64,000 nucleotides of DNA from Oligoflexus tunisiensis (GCF_001748245.1 NZ_BDFO01000001.1:2031345-2095344), one strand, 5' to 3'; counted from the stretch's first letter, positions 49,948-59,032 are shown. Numbers and translations: made by a program. Notes: generated from the letters alone by a model not told the origin.

Positions 49948-51171
49948 TTGTCTTACGCTCTTAACTATCTAATGAAAACCAACTGGGCCATGACTGATGA
50001 GGCTTTGCTAAATCTGATCTCGGTAGTCAGGACTCATAAAAGGGGAAAAGCACTTGAAAGGTTTCCTGGCGAATCGGTGAAAAATGCCCACAGGGCTTAC
50101 AATCGGGGCGGGGTGGGCATCATCCCGGTCCGTGACTCACTCTTCATGCGTTCAAATCTCATGACTAGGCACTGCGGAGCCACCGCATACGAAACACTAA
50201 TGCACGATTTCCATAGACTGATAGAGGACGCTTCGATTCAAAGCATTCTATTTGAAATCGACAGCCCTGGTGGTGAAGCCGGAGGCTGCTCAGAGCTGTC
50301 GGACGCTATTTTTGAGGCCCGGGGCAGAAAACCGATTTTCGCTTACATTTCAGACTATGGCGCGTCCGCTGCATACTGGATCGCAAGTGCCTGTGATAGG
50401 ATTTATGCCTCGGATTCCGCCATCGTCGGAAGCATTGGCGTTCAAATAGTGGCTCACTGCGGAATTTCAGATAATGAAATTCGCGTCGTCGCAAGCCAAT
50501 CACCAAACAAAAATATCGATCCAGGAACAGAGGCAGGAGAAAAGGCTCTGCAGGAGCGTGCCGACGCCCTGGCTGAGATTTTTATACAAAAAGTGGCCAG
50601 AAATCGCGGCATAAGCCGTGAGATTGTCCTGGAAAAGTACGGCCAGGGCGGGGTCCTGGTGGGCGAAAAAGCCCGTACGCAGGGACTTGTCGATGGAATT
50701 TCAACTTTTGAAAAAATCATATCATTTCTTGGGGAGAAGACTGTGAAGCCAGAAGAAATTACGGCAGCATATATCGCCGAAGAGTACCCGGATATTGCCC
50801 GGTATTTCATGACGGAAGGCGAAAAGGTGACTCTTGCCCGCATTGCTGCTGAGGATCAGCGCAAATCCCGAATCCGAGCACTCGGAAAAGGCCAGGTGTC
50901 GGATGGGTTTTTAAGCGCCCTGATCGATCGCGGTGTTTCAGTTCAGGATGCCGCGATGCAAATTCTTGAGGAAGCGCAAAAAAATCCGCTCCGAACTATT
51001 TCGAATGCCGCTCAGAAGGAACACGATGCACAGCTGGCTGAACTCAACACCCCCCCAGTGTCAGAATCTGCCAGAACTGGGGACGAAAAAGCGATACTTG
51101 ATCGGCAGCTTGAGGCGGCTCTTCATCTATCGCAAAAAATCGATGAGTTTAAAATCCGGGGGGGCAAATGA
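49948..51171 (+). CDS. S49-family capsid maturation protease with scaffold-like C-terminus (gpC type)
   Basis: 407 residues. TTG 49948 is chosen because GAGGTG lies 5 nt upstream; ATG 49972 is an alternative with no ribosome binding site. The ClpP/SppA-like core shows FEIDSPGGEAGG, then the nucleophilic serine in YGASAAYWIAS, and VGSIGVQIVAH. The downstream general-base region SPNKNIDPGTEAGEKALQER follows. The C-terminal ~130 residues are helical and resemble the internal scaffold (lambda Nu3-like). It cleaves head proteins during prohead maturation. Confidence 0.9.
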   Translation: MSYALNYLMKTNWAMTDEALLNLISVVRTHKRGKALERFPGESVKNAHRAYNRGGVGIIPVRDSLFMRSNLMTRHCGATAYETLMHDFHRLIEDASIQSILFEIDSPGGEAGGCSELSDAIFEARGRKPIFAYISDYGASAAYWIASACDRIYASDSAIVGSIGVQIVAHCGISDNEIRVVASQSPNKNIDPGTEAGEKALQERADALAEIFIQKVARNRGISREIVLEKYGQGGVLVGEKARTQGLVDGISTFEKIISFLGEKTVKPEEITAAYIAEEYPDIARYFMTEGEKVTLARIAAEDQRKSRIRALGKGQVSDGFLSALIDRGVSVQDAAMQILEEAQKNPLRTISNAAQKEHDAQLAELNTPPVSESARTGDEKAILDRQLEAALHLSQKIDEFKIRGGK

Positions 51172-51566
51172 GTTACGACTATCAGCCGTCCTGGCGAACG
51201 GCCGGTGAACATAGACCGGCTTTTATTCATAGAGGCAATTTTCCGGCCCGCCGCGATTCGGTGACGATTGAAAAAGGCCAAAAGCTTACGGCCGGTGCAA
51301 TTCTCGGGCGGAAAACAGCCTCCGGAAAATACGTTTTGTGCTCAAAAACGGCAAAGGACGGAACAGCCATCGCGGACGGAAGTGAAAAACCGGTCTGCAT
51401 TCTCCAGCATGAAATTGACGCAACGGATGCCGACAGGAAAGTCCTGGTGTTCAGAACAGGCGCCTTTCTGGGCCTTGATCTTAACGTGGGGAGCGGTCAC
51501 ACGATTTCGAGCGTGGAGGAGGATCTGATCCCTCGCTGTATTTTCATCGACAAGGGGGAGGACTGA
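51168..51566 (+). CDS. Head decoration protein (gpD-like)
   Basis: 132 residues with ATGA overlap. HRGNFPARRDSVTIEKGQKL, TAGAILGRKTASGKYVLC and ICILQHEID-type residues match the lambda gpD decoration protein family (which stabilises the expanded capsid as trimers). Position between protease and major capsid genes is the canonical one. Confidence 0.88.
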   Translation: MSYDYQPSWRTAGEHRPAFIHRGNFPARRDSVTIEKGQKLTAGAILGRKTASGKYVLCSKTAKDGTAIADGSEKPVCILQHEIDATDADRKVLVFRTGAFLGLDLNVGSGHTISSVEEDLIPRCIFIDKGED

Positions 51567-51569
51567 TTC

Positions 51570-52598
51570 ATGAATACGCTGCCCATTTACGGCACCTACT
51601 ATCTGAACCGCCTTATCGAGCGCCTTGTGCCGCGCCCGATGTTTTTTGCGGATAGATTCTTTCCGACGGTGGTCCAGTCGCTGCGGGAGGAGGTTTACTT
51701 TGATGAGGCTCCTGGCGTCAAAGCCGGTATTGCCCCTTTCGTTCACCCGCTCAACGAAGCCCCGATGATCAGAAGCCAGGGCTATCGGACGAAGTCCTTC
51801 AAACCAGCCTACATCAAGGAAAAAACGGATCTGACGCCCGACCGTGGCTTCACCCGCCTCGCAGGCGAGGGTTTTGGTGGGGAGCTGACCCCGATGCAGC
51901 GTCTTGAAATCCTTCTGACCCGAGACATCAAGCGCCTTCAGGATAGATGGATGAACAGGATCGAACTCATGGCGGCCGAGGTGGTCAAAACAGGAATGCT
52001 CACCATCAAAGGCGATGGCCTTGATGCTGTGCTCGACTTTGAGCGCGACAAATCACTCGGCGTCAAACTCACAGGTGACAAGTCCTGGGCCAACAAGGCT
52101 TTTCCGATGCGCTCCTGGATTCAGAAAAGACAGGCGAACATGGCCCGTCTTAACCTGAGGCAGAGGCGGCCAGGGATGATGATCATGCACGAGAGCGCCT
52201 ATGACCTTTTTCTTTCCTGCGATGAAGTGCAAAGGATGCTGCCTGACTATATTCGTGGCGCTGAGCTTCGACTCCTGCAAACACCCAGTGCCCAGTCCTT
52301 TGATAGCCTCGTCTACAAAGGAAATTTTGGAAACGTTGATATCTACGTGTACGACGCCGTTTCCGATGACGGAAAGGCCTATATCGATGAAAATCAGGTG
52401 CTTTTATGCTGCGATGGGGTGGACGGCATCCGATTCTTTGGGGCAATTCATGATCTTGATGCCAATCTGGTTCCGCAAAAAACCTTCCTAAAGTCATGGA
52501 CCATTGAGGATCCAAGCCAGCGGCTGGTCATGCTGCAGTCGGCGCCGCTGCTTGCGACCTTTGACCCGAACACTGCAGAACTTGTTACGGTGGCTTGA
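51570..52598 (+). CDS. Major capsid protein (lambda gpE family)
   Basis: 342 residues, close to lambda gpE (~341). Conserved features include LIERLVPRPMFFADRFFPTV near the N-terminus, EKTDLTPDRG, MQRLEILLTRDIKRLQDRWM and the C-terminal TFDPNTAELVTVA. It forms the icosahedral shell. The stop overlaps the next start (TGATG). Confidence 0.92.
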   Translation: MNTLPIYGTYYLNRLIERLVPRPMFFADRFFPTVVQSLREEVYFDEAPGVKAGIAPFVHPLNEAPMIRSQGYRTKSFKPAYIKEKTDLTPDRGFTRLAGEGFGGELTPMQRLEILLTRDIKRLQDRWMNRIELMAAEVVKTGMLTIKGDGLDAVLDFERDKSLGVKLTGDKSWANKAFPMRSWIQKRQANMARLNLRQRRPGMMIMHESAYDLFLSCDEVQRMLPDYIRGAELRLLQTPSAQSFDSLVYKGNFGNVDIYVYDAVSDDGKAYIDENQVLLCCDGVDGIRFFGAIHDLDANLVPQKTFLKSWTIEDPSQRLVMLQSAPLLATFDPNTAELVTVA

Positions 52599-52888
52599 TG
52601 CCGGCTCCTGAATTTTCCGAAAGCTTCGAGATTGACGGGCATGTGTTTCAGGCAATTTTCACAGAGTTTGATGAAAAAGCGGAGGGCTTCGAGCCCGGCC
52701 GCTTTACGCGGGTGATCCGTATCCTGGTTCTGGATGAGGATGCGGGACTGATGGAGAGCGGCGATGTTATCAGGCGTCTCAGGACCGGCCAGACCTATTC
52801 GCTCAAGCCTAAAAAAATGTCCGGCGCAGGCCTCGTGGAGATTGATCTTCACCCGGTCGACGGACGCAGCGTGGAAAGAACATTCTGA
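52598..52888 (+). CDS. Head-tail connector-type protein (FII-like position)
   Basis: 96 residues from ATG 52598, overlapping the capsid stop. Sequence FSESFEIDGHVFQAIFTEFD and later SGDVIRRLRTGQTYSLKPKK. Small head-tail connectors (lambda FII type) lie in this slot directly after the capsid gene. No decisive motif, so the function is given by position and size. Confidence 0.6.
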   Translation: MPAPEFSESFEIDGHVFQAIFTEFDEKAEGFEPGRFTRVIRILVLDEDAGLMESGDVIRRLRTGQTYSLKPKKMSGAGLVEIDLHPVDGRSVERTF

Positions 52889-53359
52889 ATGCTGATTGCG
52901 ATCCGAACCGAAATTGAATGTGTGCTCGGAAAGGCTCTCCCAGACTGGAAACGTTTTTCCGCTCGCGTGCAAAAGATATCCGAAGCGGATCTGCCTTGCG
53001 TGAATATGTTCATTCACAGGGATAGGCTGATCGAGGAAGGCAATGGTCTTGAACGTCGGCAGGTCATGATCGAAATCGAAGGCGGCTTTATCGTCAAAGG
53101 TGATGCCGAGCAGGAACTCTCTGATCTTCGCGCGCGAATCGAGCATGCGATCGAGTCGAGTGAGGCTCTCATGCGGAAGGTCCTGAAGCTTCTTTTTATG
53201 AATGTCGAATTTTCGCATGACATGGCAGGCAGCCAGCGCGTGGCGGTGCTTACGATGTCGGCGCGAATTGATTACGAGCGGCCGTATCCACGTCCAGCAG
53301 CTCAATTCATAAGTCCGGTCCTCAGTCCCACCATCAACGGGGAGAAGGCTGATGGATAA
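52889..53359 (+). CDS. Tail terminator/completion-type protein
   Basis: 156 residues, ATG right after the previous stop. LIAIRTEIECVLGKALPDWK at the N-terminus and a mixed alpha/beta middle (ARIEHAIESSEALMRKVLKL) fit minor tail or tail-completion proteins found between the connector and baseplate V genes. The assignment rests on position and length. Confidence 0.55.
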   Translation: MLIAIRTEIECVLGKALPDWKRFSARVQKISEADLPCVNMFIHRDRLIEEGNGLERRQVMIEIEGGFIVKGDAEQELSDLRARIEHAIESSEALMRKVLKLLFMNVEFSHDMAGSQRVAVLTMSARIDYERPYPRPAAQFISPVLSPTINGEKADG

Positions 53360-53948
53360 TGAGCTGGCGATCCAGGATCTCTCGCGGCGCATGGATAACC
53401 TTCTAAGGCCAGGGAAGATCCTGGCTGTGGATCATGAGCGGGCCAGGGCCAGGGTAAGGCTCGGTGAGAATCTTTACACGACCTGGCTCCCCTGTTTTGC
53501 CCGTCGCGCCGGAAACACGATCGACTGGGATCCGCCTGAACCTGGCGAGCAGTGTCTTGTTCTGGCCCCGGGCGGGGAGCTGGCCGGAGGCTTTGTCCTG
53601 ACCGGGCTATATTCATCGACCCATCCGGCTCCCGCGAAGGAAAAAAACCTCACGCTTAGAAAATATCCGGACGGCCTTGAGCTTTCCTATGACCATGCGG
53701 CCCACACACTCACCATCAGACGGCCGGATGATCTCAGCGTGATTGTGAAGGGGTCGCGGATGGAGTTCTGGACGGACAAATTCGAGATATTCAGCAGGGC
53801 AAAGTTTGGGCTTATGAAGACGATTTCCGACGCTTTGAAGTCGATCAGCAAATCAAAGACTTCAACCATGATGGGGCCGCAAAATCTTCTCCCTGCTGCC
53901 ACGGAGCTACCAGGGCTGATTGAAAAAATTGATTCCTTTGGGGGATGA
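53352..53948 (+). CDS. Baseplate assembly protein V (spike, gpV-like)
   Basis: 198 residues. N-terminal helix LAIQDLSRRMDNLLRPGKIL followed by the OB-fold region (VDHERARARVRLGENLYTTW, PGEQCLVLAPGGELAGGFVL) and a beta-helical C-terminal spike (SYDHAAHTLTIRRPDDLSVI). This matches P2 gpV, the membrane-piercing tip of a contractile tail. It starts the baseplate operon. Confidence 0.88.
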   Translation: MDNELAIQDLSRRMDNLLRPGKILAVDHERARARVRLGENLYTTWLPCFARRAGNTIDWDPPEPGEQCLVLAPGGELAGGFVLTGLYSSTHPAPAKEKNLTLRKYPDGLELSYDHAAHTLTIRRPDDLSVIVKGSRMEFWTDKFEIFSRAKFGLMKTISDALKSISKSKTSTMMGPQNLLPAATELPGLIEKIDSFGG

Positions 53949-53949
53949 T

Positions 53950-54138
53950 GTGCCACTTCAGGGTTCTGAACAAAGCCTCGCAGCCGCGCTCAAATCGGCA
54001 GCGAAGTCCACGGACGGCGATGCGGACGGGGCCTGGGAAAAGGTCGCCGATGCGATTATCCGCCATATCACGGAGAACGCGGTGGTCACAGGCACAACGC
54101 CCAATGGCGGTCCGATCATGAAGGGAAAAATCACATGA
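53950..54138 (+). CDS. Small protein between V and W baseplate genes
   Basis: 62 residues from GTG 53950 with GGGGGAT upstream. QSLAAALKSAAKSTDGDADG and ITENAVVTGTTPNGGPIMKG; the last segment resembles short phage proteins that are often located beside gpV (possible PAAR-like or tip-assembly role). Overlaps the W start by 4 bp. Confidence 0.6.
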   Translation: MPLQGSEQSLAAALKSAAKSTDGDADGAWEKVADAIIRHITENAVVTGTTPNGGPIMKGKIT

Positions 54139-54446
54139 TGGGAATGGACGAAGGGACGGGAAATCTCATCAGTGGCGAAGCCTGGATCCGGCAGGCGGTC
54201 AGGCGGGCGATAAAAACGCAAAAAGGTTCACGGCCGATGCTCCGCTGGTACGGGGTCAATCATCTGAAATACCTCGGCCGCCAGATCACAGCCGGCTCGG
54301 TCCTGGATCTGACGGCTGACCTTTCCGACAGCATCGAGGCCACGATTCCCGGGGCAAGACTCAGAACGGTCATCGGCCAGGAAAACGGCGAGCGGATCAA
54401 GGTCTCGCTTGAGCTTGAGACAAACAATATTGAAGTGGAAACATAG
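54135..54446 (+). CDS. Baseplate wedge protein W (gp25-like)
   Basis: 103 residues. Matches the P2 gpW/T4 gp25 family: ISGEAWIRQAVRRAIKTQKG, RPMLRWYGVNHLKYLGRQIT and a C-terminal acidic strand. It carries a lysozyme-like fold in the family and nucleates sheath assembly at the baseplate. ATGA overlap with the preceding small gene. Confidence 0.88.
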   Translation: MMGMDEGTGNLISGEAWIRQAVRRAIKTQKGSRPMLRWYGVNHLKYLGRQITAGSVLDLTADLSDSIEATIPGARLRTVIGQENGERIKVSLELETNNIEVET

Positions 54447-54448
54447 TC

Positions 54449-55288
54449 ATGCAGCTGCCAAAAATTATCGAAACCCCCGACTTTCAAAGAAGCCTCGAGG
54501 AGAACCTCGATCGCTTTACGGCTCTCGCCCGGGAGAAAATCCCTGGTTTCACAAGGCCGACCCCTGCGGATCCCGCGTATCATCTTCTGGTCGAGATCAC
54601 CCTGCTGCGGGTCATCATTACCGAGAAGACCAACGCAGCGGCATACGCGCAGCTTATAAGGCTGTCAAACGACCTTGAATTTATCTTCAAGGGTAAACTC
54701 CGTCCGGGTGAGGACTATGAAGCCTTCCGGGCGAGGATGCGCGGCACAAGGTATCTCGCCTCGCCGGCGGGAACCGTGGCCATGTACAAGGCCCTTTCAT
54801 TTCTTTATGGCGAAGCCACCCTTGGCACAGGGAGGGATGCGCGCTCGGCCGCAGTCAAGGATGCCCATGTTCAGGTCTCGGGCGGGGCCATTCTCGTTCA
54901 TGTGCTCGTGAGCAGCGAGGCAGCTGATCTCAAGGCGGCTGTGGTTTCCGCCCTGACGGAAGCCTTCAAACTGGAAACGGTCAAACCTGCGCTGGATTCG
55001 GTGACATTCCGCGCGGCTCTCACAACGCCCTTTCCGATCGCAGCGACGATTTCCCTCATGCCGGGATTTGGCCAGGATCACAAGGCCACGATTGAGAAAA
55101 ATTTCCGGGAAAGGTTTGAAGCCGAAAAGCGTCTCGGCTGGGTTCCGACCGTAAGCTGGATCATCAAGGAGCTGCACCATACAGGCGTCCGGTCAGTGGT
55201 TCTGCGCTCGCCTGTCAGCAATATTCCGGTTCAGCCTGAGCGCTATGCGGTGATCTCCACTCTTGATCTGGCGGTGGAGACAGCATGA
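54449..55288 (+). CDS. Baseplate protein J (gpJ-like)
   Basis: 279 residues. Conserved features of the baseplate J family: FTRPTPADPAYHLLVEITLL, ATGTSYA-equivalent region LASPAGTVAMYKALSFLYGE, and ISLMPGFGQDHKATIEKNFR. It forms the wedges linking hub to tail fibres. Ends with a 4-bp overlap with the I gene. Confidence 0.88.
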   Translation: MQLPKIIETPDFQRSLEENLDRFTALAREKIPGFTRPTPADPAYHLLVEITLLRVIITEKTNAAAYAQLIRLSNDLEFIFKGKLRPGEDYEAFRARMRGTRYLASPAGTVAMYKALSFLYGEATLGTGRDARSAAVKDAHVQVSGGAILVHVLVSSEAADLKAAVVSALTEAFKLETVKPALDSVTFRAALTTPFPIAATISLMPGFGQDHKATIEKNFRERFEAEKRLGWVPTVSWIIKELHHTGVRSVVLRSPVSNIPVQPERYAVISTLDLAVETA

Positions 55289-55689
55289 TTGAGCCGATTT
55301 TACGAAAGCTTTATCCATCGTTCGATCCGGCACCGATAGAGAACGTCCGGCTTCGCGCGGACCCTGAAATCAGGGAGGCCATCCTTTGGGAATACAGCCT
55401 TGAGCCGCTCCTTCCGTATGCCGTTGACCCCAAAAGGCTCGATGAGGAGATCCAGGAATTCATGCGGCTCCATGGGACACTTTTTGCAATTCGGACGGCC
55501 ATGCGCTGGGTTGGATTTTCAAATATCAGGTTCATTCCGCTTTCCCACTTTGAGTATGAGGTCGATCCCCGGCACATTCCATCCGAGCGGGAAATTGAGG
55601 CGATTCGCGCCGCTCTTTTCGTATCAGTTCAGGCCCGCGGCAAACTTAAACGAATCTTTCATGGATCATTCGAGGTCAAATATGAGTGA
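55285..55689 (+). CDS. Tail protein I (gpI-like)
   Basis: 134 residues: LPYAVDPKRLDEEIQEFMRL and FAIRTAMRWVGFSNIRFIPL are recognisable P2 gpI features (the WxVDxW-like region precedes). Baseplate wedge component. In P2 the next genes are tail fibre H and its chaperone G; here neither follows, and the sheath gene comes directly after with an 8-bp overlap. Confidence 0.85.
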   Translation: MIEPILRKLYPSFDPAPIENVRLRADPEIREAILWEYSLEPLLPYAVDPKRLDEEIQEFMRLHGTLFAIRTAMRWVGFSNIRFIPLSHFEYEVDPRHIPSEREIEAIRAALFVSVQARGKLKRIFHGSFEVKYE

Positions 55690-56179
55690 CGCACTTTACG
55701 TGCATGGAATCATCATCAGCCAAGCGACTGGCGAAGCCCAGGAAATCCGTTCGCCATCAACCAGCGTTGTCGGGATTGTGGGAACAGCGCCACAAAGCAA
55801 GGAACTTGTCGTCAATTTTCCTGCAGCTTTCCTTGGAAAAAAGGCCGCTCTTGAAGCCATTTATCCGGAAGGATCAAAGGGGGACAAGGGAACGCTTTAC
55901 GAGGCCGTGATCGGTGTTCAGGAACAGGGCCTTGCGCGCATGGTCCTTGTGAAGTCAGTATCGGGTTCCCAGGCCGACATTTTAAAAGCCATCGATGCCT
56001 TGCCGATGGCCAAATCGGTGACGGGATACAAACCCAAGATTCTGATTGTGCCCGGCTTTGGCAGCGAGATCACGCAGGACACGGTGAATCCTGCACCGGC
56101 ACCAAACCCGACGCCGGCACCCAATCCGACGCCTGCGCCGGAACCCGAAAACAATCGAAACAGACCACGGGGGAGCTGA
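55682..56179 (+). CDS. Contractile tail sheath, N-terminal half (split gene)
   Basis: 165 residues from ATG 55682 (GAGGTC upstream). Sequence matches the first part of FI-type sheaths: YVHGIIISQATGEAQEIRSP, SVVGIVGTAP, ALEAIYPEGSKGDKGTLYEA, and YKPKILIVPGFGSEI. At the point where a sheath would continue with a helix, it instead has a Pro-Ala-Asn repeat (PNPTPAPNPTPAPEPE) and a basic end, then TGA. The next gene continues the sheath in the same frame three bases later. Confidence 0.88.
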   Translation: MSDALYVHGIIISQATGEAQEIRSPSTSVVGIVGTAPQSKELVVNFPAAFLGKKAALEAIYPEGSKGDKGTLYEAVIGVQEQGLARMVLVKSVSGSQADILKAIDALPMAKSVTGYKPKILIVPGFGSEITQDTVNPAPAPNPTPAPNPTPAPEPENNRNRPRGS

Positions 56180-56182
56180 TAC

Positions 56183-56941
56183 ATGGCTGATACCGCAAAT
56201 CCAATTGTGACAAAACTCGTAGCCGTTGCGCGGCGCCTTAAAGCGATTGCGATTGTCGATGGCCCGGAGGATGAAAAAGAGCTGAAAAAATTCAGGGGCC
56301 TCAATGGCAACACGCGGCTTTATGTCGTCTCGCCGAAGGTCAAGGTCGCAGACGGCGACAAGACCAGTGCTGTCCCGGCCAGCTCCCATGTGGCCGGCGT
56401 TTTTGCCAGGATCAACTTCTGGCAGTCGCCATCGAATCAGCCGCTTTATGGAATTCTTGGAACAAATGTGGGGGTCTCCTTTGAGATGGATGATCCCGAG
56501 TCTACGGCCCAGCAGTATAACGCAATGCAGGTTGCGACCCTTATCCGTGAGGATGGAGGCTTCAGGGTCTGGGGAGCCAAGGGCACAGGAAGTTCATCGG
56601 ACTCAAAAACGAGTCAGATACAAAAGGTCCGCATCGCCGATGCCATCGAGGAGGCCATAGCCGCCTCAACCCGCTGGGCCGTGGCAGCAGGGATCAATCG
56701 CGACTTCATAGGAGCGGTTGAAAGAAAAGTGAATAACTTTTTTTCGGATCTGATCCGTGAGGGAGCCATTGTCGGCGGCGAATGTAGGGGCGATACGGAA
56801 CGTAACACAGCCGATGCTCTGGCCCGCGGCGATGTCTACTGGAAGTACAGCTTCACGCCAACCGCCGTGGCCGAGACGCTTCATTTTGAAGGATTCAACA
56901 CCAATAAATACTACGAAAATTTTGGGGAAGGAGCCCAATGA
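56183..56941 (+). CDS. Contractile tail sheath, C-terminal half (split gene)
   Basis: 252 residues. ATG 56183 follows GGGGGAG with an ideal 7-nt spacing. It resumes exactly where the N-terminal half left the family pattern (VTKLVAVARRLKAIAIVDGP) and has the C-terminal features of FI-type sheaths: NFWQSPSNQPLYGILGT, FRVWGAKGTGSSSD, IADAIEEAIAASTRWAVAAG and GDVYWKYSFTPTAVAETLHF. Together the halves give about 419 codons, near the usual ~396 plus the Pro-rich insert. Both halves lie in one frame, separated by a single TGA and one TAC codon. Confidence 0.9.
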   Translation: MADTANPIVTKLVAVARRLKAIAIVDGPEDEKELKKFRGLNGNTRLYVVSPKVKVADGDKTSAVPASSHVAGVFARINFWQSPSNQPLYGILGTNVGVSFEMDDPESTAQQYNAMQVATLIREDGGFRVWGAKGTGSSSDSKTSQIQKVRIADAIEEAIAASTRWAVAAGINRDFIGAVERKVNNFFSDLIREGAIVGGECRGDTERNTADALARGDVYWKYSFTPTAVAETLHFEGFNTNKYYENFGEGAQ

Positions 56942-58068
56942 ATTCATTTCGCCTGATTTTATTTGCAGCTATTTTCTGTCTTGGATTTGCCGTGTTCGCG
57001 CAGCAAACGGCACCGCTTTTTTCCGATAATGAAAGTCCCACGTTTGAGAACACCTACCTTATCGACAATATCGGCACCAACAGCAAGGGAGGGGATCTTA
57101 CGCTCAGAATTCACAAAACCGCCCCATTCGGTGAGTGCAAAGACAGGGTGAACTGCCCTGCATCAGTGATTGTTTCCGGGGCCACAGGCAATGTGAACAT
57201 GCCTGTTGATGTGAATGTCCGCTCGCTTCATGTCGGCAAAAATCCGGTGATTGATGCCACAGGGAAATGGGTCGGGTTGCCCACAGGTCTTCAGGGGCCT
57301 CAGGGTCCGAAAGGCGAGAAGGGGGAGCCCGGACCTCAGGGGCCACAGGGACCGAAAGGACAAGCCGGCTCGCAGGGTTTGAAGGGTGATCGAGGCGAGC
57401 CAGGACCGGCCGGTCCCAAAGGCGAACCTGGTCCTCAAGGTAATGAAGGAAAACCTGGTTCGGCCGGTCCTAAGGGAGACAAGGGTAACAAGGGCGAACC
57501 TGGTGACCCAGGCAGGGGCTGCTCATACGACAATCAGGCACAAAAAATTGTTTGTGCAGATGGATCATCGATTGAAGTCGCAGCGCTCAAAGGCCCAAAG
57601 GGTGATCAGGGTCCAAAAGGTGACAAAGGTGACATGGGTGAGCCCGGACAGGGCTGCTGGTATGACGACCGGAGGAATCCAAAGATAGTTTGCGCTGATG
57701 GAAGCTCGATCAGCATTGAAGAATTGAGAGGACCGCAAGGAGAGAGAGGGCCCATGGGGCCAACTGGAGCTCAGGGACCAAAAGGCAATACCGGACCTAT
57801 GGGTCCTCAGGGACCCAAGGGGACGGTCGGCAGCTGCAGGAGCGTCTCGGCAGAAACCACTGTTTTGCATACGGCGGAAGTTTCCGCTTTTTGTGGCAGT
57901 GGCGAAATCCTCGTTGGTGGCGGCTGCCATATAACAAGCGGGAGTGGTGTGCAGCTTCAGACTTCGACTCCTGTCATCGAGGATGCCACCTGGTTCTGCG
58001 AATGGATCTGGAAATCGGGAGTCAGTCCTCAGATCAAAGGCACTGCTGTTGCCATCTGCTGCAAGTGA
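56938..58068 (+). CDS. Exported collagen-like protein inside the tail operon
   Basis: 376 residues. AAGGAG precedes the ATG, which overlaps the sheath stop (ATGA). Signal peptide: [17 protein letters not shown]. Three Gly-X-Y blocks (residues ~117-194, ~219-239, ~265-298; e.g. [15 protein letters not shown]) are separated by two related cysteine modules ([17 protein letters not shown] and [18 protein letters not shown]). The C-terminal ~75 residues are cysteine-rich ([18 protein letters not shown]), likely a trimerising or binding head. Phage tails often contain collagen-like fibres, but a Sec signal is not expected for a virion protein. Confidence 0.88.
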   Translation: MNSFRLILFAAIFCLGFAVFAQQTAPLFSDNESPTFENTYLIDNIGTNSKGGDLTLRIHKTAPFGECKDRVNCPASVIVSGATGNVNMPVDVNVRSLHVGKNPVIDATGKWVGLPTGLQGPQGPKGEKGEPGPQGPQGPKGQAGSQGLKGDRGEPGPAGPKGEPGPQGNEGKPGSAGPKGDKGNKGEPGDPGRGCSYDNQAQKIVCADGSSIEVAALKGPKGDQGPKGDKGDMGEPGQGCWYDDRRNPKIVCADGSSISIEELRGPQGERGPMGPTGAQGPKGNTGPMGPQGPKGTVGSCRSVSAETTVLHTAEVSAFCGSGEILVGGGCHITSGSGVQLQTSTPVIEDATWFCEWIWKSGVSPQIKGTAVAICCK

Positions 58069-58078
58069 GGAGGCGTGA

Positions 58079-58600
58079 ATGTCAGTTAAATTTCCCCTGT
58101 ACCTCAAAAACTTCAACCTGATCCTGGGGCCGACCGACTACGCGGGCGTTGTGGAGGAGGTCACCTTTCCGAAAATTGCCTACAAGACCGAGGAGGTTTT
58201 GAACGCCGGCATGGCGATGCCGATCAAGATGCCGACCGTGCTTGAAGCCATGGACGTGACGTTCAAGATGTCCGAGCAAACCTTCGAAGGTTATGTTCTG
58301 GCCGGTGCTCCGACCGCAGGGCTGGTTGATGCCGTGGTTCACGGGCACATGCAGAATGCACTCGGCGCGACATCGGAGCTGATCTATGCGATGCGCGGGA
58401 CCATTCTCAAGATTGACCCGGGATCGGCAAAAAATGGTGATCTCAAGGCGGGCGTGCAGACGCTGGAGATGAATCTCATGTCGCTCCTTGTCGCGCGCGA
58501 CAATATCCCCATCTTCGCCGTCGATGCACAAAATGGTGTTGTGAAGCACGGGCCTCTCGATCACTTCGAGTCGGCAAGAAAGAACCTGAAGCTTGGTTAA
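58079..58600 (+). CDS. Major tail tube protein (FII-like)
   Basis: 173 residues, the length of P2 gpFII. Features: FPLYLKNFNLILGPTDYAGV, EVTFPKIAYKTEEVLNAGMA, and the end PIFAVDAQNGVVKHGPLDHF. It forms the rigid inner tube inside the sheath. Ribosome binding site GAGGAGGCGTGA is strong. Confidence 0.92.
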   Translation: MSVKFPLYLKNFNLILGPTDYAGVVEEVTFPKIAYKTEEVLNAGMAMPIKMPTVLEAMDVTFKMSEQTFEGYVLAGAPTAGLVDAVVHGHMQNALGATSELIYAMRGTILKIDPGSAKNGDLKAGVQTLEMNLMSLLVARDNIPIFAVDAQNGVVKHGPLDHFESARKNLKLG

Positions 58601-58621
58601 TGGCATAGCCATGATTTTAAG

Positions 58622-59032
58622 ATGGGAGAAATCCAAGTGATCCATAAGCTTATTCACCCCTTTGAGCACAAGGGAGAAACAATTGCCGCCATCAGCCTTC
58701 CCGATACCGCAAGGCTCAGGCATCAGGTGGCATCGCTTCGTGTGGCCAGGGATGCCGCAGAGAAAAGTGCGGGCCTTAAAATGGACCTTTCCCTCTCTGA
58801 TGATGCTCTTTTAAGTCCGGATCTTGTCCGAATGCTGGAGATCAATCTTGAAAGCGATCGGGCCATGATTGAAGCGTTCTGCGAGGATCTTCCGGCTGAT
58901 GCGCTCGATGAACTTTCGATAGAGGATATGGAAGTGATCAACGCCCATGTCAGGCGGCTCATGCACCGCGAAGCCAAAGCGGGCGAGGCGGAGCCTGGAA
59001 AAAAGCCGACCCGGCCCGCTCGCTCCGCATGA
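58622..59032 (+). CDS. Tail assembly chaperone E
   Basis: 136 residues. Pattern of the phage tail E/assembly-chaperone family: VIHKLIHPFEHKGETIAAIS then helical acidic middle and C-terminal PARSA. Near the 3' end lies a slippery A AAA AAG (58999-59005) in the correct phase, so part of the ribosomes should shift into the E' frame. It assists polymerisation of the tape measure and tube and is normally absent from the virion. Confidence 0.82.
   Translation: MGEIQVIHKLIHPFEHKGETIAAISLPDTARLRHQVASLRVARDAAEKSAGLKMDLSLSDDALLSPDLVRMLEINLESDRAMIEAFCEDLPADALDELSIEDMEVINAHVRRLMHREAKAGEAEPGKKPTRPARSA

Noticed and set aside
52448..53392. 314-codon minus-strand frame over capsid and connector genes
   Set aside because: Runs against a tightly coupled late operon; composition typical of antisense.
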